32,319 nucleotides of DNA from assembly GCA_030550555.1 (NCBI GenBank), contig JAUQPD010000017.1:1-32319 (forward strand), read 5' to 3'. Below the pieces are notes generated by a model that worked only from the letters and a program-made list of their open reading frames with translations, was not told the DNA's origin and did not search any database. How positions within the stretch are numbered: position 1 is the first letter of the stretch; every line of letters starts with the position of its first letter. A program made the translations under genes and the position numbers. Shown piece after piece: positions 27,877 through 32,319 of this stretch. Source of the DNA: Thermodesulfobacteriota bacterium (GTDB lineage Bacteria; Desulfobacterota; Thermodesulfobacteria; Thermodesulfobacteriales; Thermodesulfobacteriaceae).

Positions 27877-28113
27877 ATGCGTAAAAGAAGTAGAACTGTT
27901 ACTCTTGATGATGTAAGGTTTGTTTATGAAAATTATTCCCAGATGAGTGCTACCCAAATTGCTGAAAAGCTGGGGATTAGTAAATTCCAAGTGAACAAAA
28001 TTGTAAATGAGCTTAGGAAAAGAGGTATTGAGATTCCTAAGAAGGCTGGTAGGAAAATTAATGTGTATGATGCTTTTGTGGAGGAATTGAAGAGACAACA
28101 GCAGAGCGGTTAG
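27877..28113 (+). CDS. Small helix-turn-helix protein
   Basis: 78 aa with a very strong ribosome binding site (AAAGGAGGAGGTG, 27859-27871). A clear HTH lies at about 27-49 (SATQIAEKLGISKFQVNKIVNEL), followed by a basic KKAGRK stretch and an acidic/helical tail. It is probably a DNA-binding regulator; targets are unknown. It is monocistronic, and its last 56 bp overlap the end of convergent ribF. The 146 bp upstream is AT-rich with no firm promoter call. Confidence 0.75.
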   Translation: MRKRSRTVTLDDVRFVYENYSQMSATQIAEKLGISKFQVNKIVNELRKRGIEIPKKAGRKINVYDAFVEELKRQQQSG

Positions 28114-29035
28114 CCTCAAGAATATTCCTAATTAGTAAACAATCTTGTTGAATTTGAGTTATTAGAGCTTCAACTGAGGGAAATTTTTTCTCACCTCTGA
28201 TAAATTTTACGAGTTCAACTGTGACTAATTTTCCATAAAGATTTAAGGGGGAGTTGCAGTTGAGGATATGAACCTCAACAGTTAACTCCCTCTCATTAAA
28301 AGTAGGTTTATAACCAATATTAAGTGCACCTGGATATCTTTGCCCTTCAACTATAGTCCATACCGCGTAAACTCCAGGTGCAGGTATCAATTTATCCTTT
28401 GGCAATTCAAGATTTGCTGTCGGATATCCCAATTCTCTTCCACGCCCCTTACCTCTAACTACTCTTCCAGTGAGCGAATAAGGTCTTCCAAGAAGCCTAT
28501 TTGCCTCTTCTACTTTCCCTTCTTTTAAGAGTTCACGAATTGTGGTGCTGGATACTCGGATTCCCTCAATAGTAATAGGAGGGAGAACCTCAACCTGGAA
28601 TCCGTAAACACTACCAAGATTCTTTAATAAATCTGGTGTTCCAGTGCGATTTCTGCCAAATCTAAAGTTGAAGCCGATTACAAGCCCCCTTATGTGTAAG
28701 TAGTCAACAAGAAATTTTTCAATGAAGAGCTCTGCTGTAAGTTCAGCAAGGGCCTTAGTGAAGGGAATTATAATAAGTTCAGAGAGGTTAAACTTTTTCA
28801 GATACTCCAATTTTTCCTCAAGCGGAGTTAAAAGCTCTAAAGAGAGATGGGGTTGTAACACTTTTCTTGGATGGGGATCAAAGGTGACGAGAGCAGGAGG
28901 CAGGCCGAGCTCTTGAGATAATTCAATGGTCTTATGGATTAAGGCCTGATGCCCGAGATGGATGCCATCAAAGGCTCCAAGGGTAATTACTCGCTCACCT
29001 GGGAGAGTGGACACCTTAAGGGTATATATTTTCAT
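28058..29035 (-). CDS. ribF: Bifunctional riboflavin kinase / FAD synthetase
   Basis: 325 aa. The N-terminal nucleotidyltransferase domain has GAFDGIHLGHQALI (the HxGH motif) and SSTTIRELLKEGKVEEA; it adenylates FMN to FAD. The C-terminal flavokinase domain (about 185-310) has GRVVRGKGRGRELGYPTANL and PAPGVYAVW; it phosphorylates riboflavin to FMN. The final ~18 codons lie across the end of the HTH gene and are probably not conserved. AAGGA precedes the start, which overlaps the carA stop by 20 bp. It uses the riboflavin made through RibD and supplies cofactor to flavoproteins. Confidence 0.95.
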   Translation of the reverse strand: MKIYTLKVSTLPGERVITLGAFDGIHLGHQALIHKTIELSQELGLPPALVTFDPHPRKVLQPHLSLELLTPLEEKLEYLKKFNLSELIIIPFTKALAELTAELFIEKFLVDYLHIRGLVIGFNFRFGRNRTGTPDLLKNLGSVYGFQVEVLPPITIEGIRVSSTTIRELLKEGKVEEANRLLGRPYSLTGRVVRGKGRGRELGYPTANLELPKDKLIPAPGVYAVWTIVEGQRYPGALNIGYKPTFNERELTVEVHILNCNSPLNLYGKLVTVELVKFIRGEKKFPSVEALITQIQQDCLLIRNILEANRSAVVSSIPPQKHHTH

Positions 29036-30158
29036 CTTTTCCTTCTATAAGCTTTATAAAGCTATCAAAGAGGTAGATAGAGTCATGAGGTCCTGGTGCA
29101 TTCTCAGGATGATACTGCACAGAAAAGGCCTTAAGCTCTGGATGATAGATTCCTTCAAGGGTGTTATCATTAAGATTAACGTGAGTAACTATAACTTCAT
29201 TTGGAAGTTCTTCTGCCTTTACACAGAAACCGTGATTTTGAGAGGTTATCTCTACACGTCTATTGATTAAATTAAGGACAGGGTGGTTAATTCCTCTATG
29301 ACCAAATTTGAGTTTATAGGTTGTTGCTCCAAGAGCTTGTCCAAGTATCTGATGACCGAGGCAAATGCCAAAAATTGGCTTTTTGCCGAGCAATTCTTTT
29401 ACAGTATTTACTATGTAAGTGAGAGGTGCAGGATCTCCTGGCCCGTTTGAGAGAAAAATTCCATCGGGATTGTGGCAAAGAATTTCTTCAGCAGAGGTTC
29501 TAGCTGGAAAAATGAGACATTCTGCATCCCTCTCTGCAAGGAGTCTTAACTGATTGAACTTAAGTCCACAATCAAGAACTGCTATCTTGTATTTTGCCTT
29601 TCCTTTAAAGGTCATTCTTTGATAGTCAAAGCCCTCTCTGTCATAGTAATATATTTGATCGGTGGTTACAAATTGGATAAGGTCGCGTCCCACATAGTCG
29701 GGGCTTTCTTTTACCTTTTCAAGAAATTTCTTAGGATCAAGAGTTTCAGTAGTTATACCTCCCTTCATAGCTCCAAAGTTTCTAATGTGTCTTGTCAGTG
29801 CCCGAGTATCTACTCCTGTTATTGCAAGAATTCCATTTTCAGTAAGCCATTCACCAAGAGATTTCTCTGCTCTCCAATTGTGATAATATTGTTGATATTC
29901 TCTTACGACAAAGCCTGCAACTTGAATTCGTCTGCTTTCCATATCTTCAGAATTAACTCCATAGTTACCAATAAGAGGGTAGGTCATAACTACGATCTGA
30001 CCATAGTAAGAGGGGTCAGTAAGTATTTCTTGATAACCAGTCATACCAGTATTAAAGACGAATTCACCAAATGTTTCACCTCTTACTGTAAAAGAGTATC
30101 CCCAAAAGTAAGTGCCATCTTCTAGCATAAGGAGAGCTTTAATTTTCTCTTTCAGCAT
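29016..30158 (-). CDS. carA: Carbamoyl-phosphate synthase, small (glutaminase) subunit
   Basis: 380 aa. The N-terminal domain begins ALLMLEDGTYFWGYSF and includes FNTGMTGYQEILTDPSYYGQ. The C-terminal class I glutamine amidotransferase has the triad C266 (GICLGHQ), H350 and E352 (QYHPE). It hydrolyses glutamine and passes ammonia to CarB for carbamoyl phosphate, feeding both pyrimidine and arginine synthesis. carB is not next to it. GGGAGG sits just upstream of ATG 30158. It overlaps prfB by 20 bp and ribF by 20 bp. Confidence 0.96.
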   Translation of the reverse strand: MLKEKIKALLMLEDGTYFWGYSFTVRGETFGEFVFNTGMTGYQEILTDPSYYGQIVVMTYPLIGNYGVNSEDMESRRIQVAGFVVREYQQYYHNWRAEKSLGEWLTENGILAITGVDTRALTRHIRNFGAMKGGITTETLDPKKFLEKVKESPDYVGRDLIQFVTTDQIYYYDREGFDYQRMTFKGKAKYKIAVLDCGLKFNQLRLLAERDAECLIFPARTSAEEILCHNPDGIFLSNGPGDPAPLTYIVNTVKELLGKKPIFGICLGHQILGQALGATTYKLKFGHRGINHPVLNLINRRVEITSQNHGFCVKAEELPNEVIVTHVNLNDNTLEGIYHPELKAFSVQYHPENAPGPHDSIYLFDSFIKLIEGKDENIYP

Positions 30159-31372
30159 GTCTTACCTCCCTCTTAATTGAGGTTGATTCATTTATAGAGG
30201 ATTTAGTTAGGAGTTTTCCTTTATTATGCCAAAGTAGATAGTCGCGAATGAATTCATCAATTTCTCCATCGAGGACTTCTTCAACTTTGTAAATTTCAGT
30301 TTGAGTGCGATGATCTTTTACTACTTTATATGGATGAAGAATATAGGAGCGAATTTGATTACCCCAGGTGATTTCTTTTTTTTCTCCGATGAGACTTTCC
30401 TTTTTTTCTTCAAGTTTTTGCTTTTCCAGTTGATAGAGCCTAGCTTTTAAGATTTTTAATGCAGTTGCCTTGTTTAGATGTTGACTTCTTTCATTTTGAC
30501 AGGTAACTACAATTCCTGTGGGTATGTGGGTGATTCTGACCGCACTTTCGGTCTTATTGACGTGTTGGCCTCCATGACCACTTGCTCGCATTGTTTCAAT
30601 TTTAAGATCTTCAGGTCTAATTTCTATTTCAATTTCCTCCTCAATTTCAGGGATTACTGTCACAGATGCAAAAGAGGTATGTCTTCTTGCATTGGCATCA
30701 AAGGGAGAGATACGGATTAGCCGATGAATTCCTTTTTCTCCTTTTAGTAAGCCATAGGCCCAAGGCCCTTCTATAAGAAGGGTTGCACTTTTAATTCCTG
30801 CTTCTTCACCTGAGAGATAGTCTACTAGCTTGACTCTGTATCCACGTTTTTCAGCCCAGCGAGTATACATCCGAAGGAGCATTTCCGCAAAGTCCTGAGC
30901 ATCTGTTCCTCCAGTGCCCGCATGTATGCTAAGAATAGCGTTTGAGTGATCATACTCCTCAGAGAGAAGAAGCGTAGATTCCTCTTTTTGAAAACGTTCC
31001 TCAAAGAGCTGGAGCTCCTCAAGCAGGCCCTCAAGTATTTCCTGAGAAGGCTCTTCTCTATAAAGTTGATACCAGTCCAGAAGGTCTCTATAACTCTTTT
31101 CAAGGGTCTCATAGATCTCAAGTCTTTCAGATATCTTCGCTCTTTCTTTTAATAGAGATCTGGTTCGTGGAGAATCCCAATCTTGAAGAGTTTGGATCTC
31201 TTCTTCCACCTTGTGAAGGTGACTTTTTAGAGAATCAGGGTCAAAGACACCTCCTGAGATCCAAAAGTTTCTCGCGGTAGGATCTTAAAACTTTATCTAG
31301 GTCGACATTTTTATAAAGAGATAATAGCCCTTCACTAGATGGTTTGTTTTTTTCCTGTATTTGCCCTCTCAT
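30139..31372 (-). CDS. prfB: Peptide chain release factor 2 (requires programmed +1 frameshift)
   Basis: Frame 0 begins at ATG 31372 (GGAG just upstream) and runs 43 codons to UGA at 31243-31241; the +1 frame continues from GAC 31242 to the stop at 30139, giving a ~410-aa protein. The C-terminal part has the SPF tripeptide (about 222-224) that selects UAA/UGA stops, and GGQ (about 267-269) that triggers peptide release. The N-terminal domain (EEEIQTLQDWDSPRTRSLLKERA) is typical. A plain ORF search would start at GTG 31209 and miss the first ~54 residues. The product limits its own synthesis by competing with the frameshift at UGA. Head of the prfB-carA-ribF operon. Confidence 0.95.
31240..31255 (-). 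promoter_or_regulatory. RF2 programmed frameshift signal
   Basis: On the minus strand AGGAGG (31255-31250), three bases, then CTT TGA C (31246-31240). This is the canonical layout: an internal Shine-Dalgarno-like sequence at the right distance, the slippery CTT codon and the poorly terminating UGA-C context. Confidence 0.95.
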
Positions 31373-31395
31373 AGTCTCCATCTCCTCAGGGGCTT

Positions 31396-31423
31396 AATAT
31401 AATACAAAATTTCCGGATTTAAA
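31396..31423 (-). promoter_or_regulatory. Possible promoter of the prfB-carA-ribF operon
   Basis: On the minus strand TTTAAA (31423-31418), 16-nt spacer, TATATT (31401-31396), about 24 bp before the prfB start. The -35 is weak. Confidence 0.35.
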
Positions 31424-31642
31424 CTGGATTTAAAGAAAGATATCCCTGCTGACAGCTCCTCTTTTCATTTAATAACCTTTTGGAACGGGTGGTTTTAATC
31501 TTTTATCTCGCAGGTTGTTTGGGCGGATAAGGCATTCAAAGACTGCAATGAAGATAGTTTTCATTCTGAATTTCGCAGGGCACAAAGGTGGAATTGTCCT
31601 AAATTTTGACTGCTTTTCTCTAATAATAAACCCTCTGAATTT
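31424..31642. other. Intergenic stretch without an identifiable gene
   Basis: A short + strand frame (about 31522-31608, ADKAFKDCNEDSFHSEFRR…) reads like protein but has no start or family match and may be a relic. Nothing else was recognised before the IS remnant. Confidence 0.3.
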
Positions 31643-32122
31643 CTGCATAAGTTCCGGTGCCTTTTAGAAAATAAAAATATGGTAAAGGGGGATAATTATG
31701 AAGAAGAGGGGTAAGTATGGAATTTCCAGGTATTCCTTTTCTCCTCTCAGCCAATCCAAAGAAAGACTTAAACCTATTTGGATTTGCCTATGGCTATACC
31801 CATTTATCCAGTAGGGAGTCCATTTTTTTTGGAGAAATTTTGTGTGGAAGCCCCCTTCTGAGATAATGGGGGTGAAGACAGAAATATCCAAAAGGGAATG
31901 CCTATGTAGAGAGATTTAATAGGAGCCTTGAGGAGGGATTTATAGATTATAGGGCGGACGAGTTGAGGGAGGACATAGAGGGATTTAACCGAGAGCTTAT
32001 GGAGTATTTGGTTTGGTATAATACAGAGAGGGTTCATTCAGGGATAGGGGGAAAAGCTCCTTTAAGGTATTTTTGTGATAAGTTTTTAAAAAATTCAGCC
32101 GAGTCTAAAATCATATGGACGC
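31643..32122 (+). mobile_element. Degenerate rve-type insertion sequence, second long copy
   Basis: Matches the element at 6870-7475 from CTGCATAAGTTCCGGTGCC to the terminal TGGACGC. The transposase N-terminus (MKKRGKYGISRYSFSP, from 31698) and the C-terminal half are readable: NAYVERFNRSLEEGFIDYR (from about 31900) through NTERVHSGIGG and LKNSAESKIIW. Most of the catalytic core between them is deleted, so it cannot transpose by itself. The C-terminal segment is better preserved than in the 6870 copy. The right end joins directly to a helicase gene fragment. Confidence 0.72.
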
Positions 32123-32319
32123 AAACAATTCATAGAAAGATACGAAAATTCTGATTATCCTGTAAGAAATATAATCATAGATGAGGCACACTGCTTTAGA
32201 AATGAAACAACTATAAGCTATGAAGAAGTTGCAAAAATTTGTCGAAATAAGAGAGTGATTCTTGTTTCAGCTACTCCATACAATAATTCTCCAAGAGATA
32301 TTCTTAATCAGATTAAATT
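32123..32319 (+). pseudogene. SNF2-type helicase fragment, 5' end replaced by an IS, runs off the window
   Basis: The open frame (codon phase of 32129) gives FIERYENSDYPVRNIIIDEAH…, with the DEAH Walker B box and, about 27 residues on, SATPYNNSPRDI. These are motifs II and III of superfamily 2 helicases; the DEAHCFRNE and SATPYNNSP wording resembles SNF2-family helicases found in restriction and other defence loci. No start codon exists in frame; the upstream part is IS sequence, so motif I and the N-terminus are missing. The remainder lies beyond the right edge, so it is uncertain whether the rest is intact. Confidence 0.7.

Noticed and set aside
31209-31372. Sequencing error truncating prfB
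   Set aside because: The frame break coincides exactly with the known RF2 signal (AGGAGG, CTT TGA C), so it is programmed.

Overview
The window looks like chromosomal DNA of a thermophilic, AT-rich bacterium. Protein genes are A/T-rich, but the rRNA operon is strongly G/C-rich, which is the usual signature of growth at high temperature. Gene content and style (PilZ-PyrE fusion, RF2 with a programmed frameshift, compact overlapping operons) would fit a Thermodesulfobacteria-type organism. That placement is an inference; a 16S search would settle it.

Left third (1-10,130) is an accessory region. It opens with the 3' end of an Fe/Mn superoxide dismutase gene. Two direct copies of a ~350-bp MITE-like element (147-503 and 6516-6863) then bracket a very AT-rich island. 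The core of the island is an intact, overlapping pair of dynamin-like GTPases resembling LeoBC and LeoA, the two components of the Eleos anti-phage system. Upstream, in the same transcription unit, lie two overlapping genes that keep their reading frames but carry five in-frame TAA codons plus two likely frameshifts. Downstream are remnants of further small genes. The rest of this third holds broken pieces of an rve-type insertion sequence, a coiled-coil protein with 54-bp internal repeats, a HhH-GPD DNA glycosylase-like gene and a degraded DDE transposase.

Middle (10,130-15,570) is a complete rRNA operon, 16S - tRNA-Ile(GAT) - tRNA-Ala(TGC) - 23S - 5S, with three stacked promoter-like sites, boxA-like leaders and long processing stems. 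The first promoter's -35 lies directly against an IS end.

Right half (15,700-31,400) is ordinary, dense housekeeping DNA in short operons. In order: PBP1A; flavin reductase / YfgM-like / DUF1992 / ribD (+); AI-2E-family permease / mutM / rluD / coaE (-); PilZ-pyrE / tauE-like / argJ / a 59-aa four-cysteine protein / surE (+); a small HTH protein (+); prfB / carA / ribF (-). Riboflavin synthesis (ribD), flavin nucleotide formation (ribF) and a flavin enzyme lie in separate operons. PyrE and CarA both serve pyrimidine synthesis, and CarA and ArgJ both serve arginine synthesis. prfB needs a +1 frameshift at a UGA codon.

Right edge (31,643-32,319): another IS remnant abuts a truncated SNF2-type helicase fragment that runs off the window, which suggests a second disrupted defence or accessory locus.
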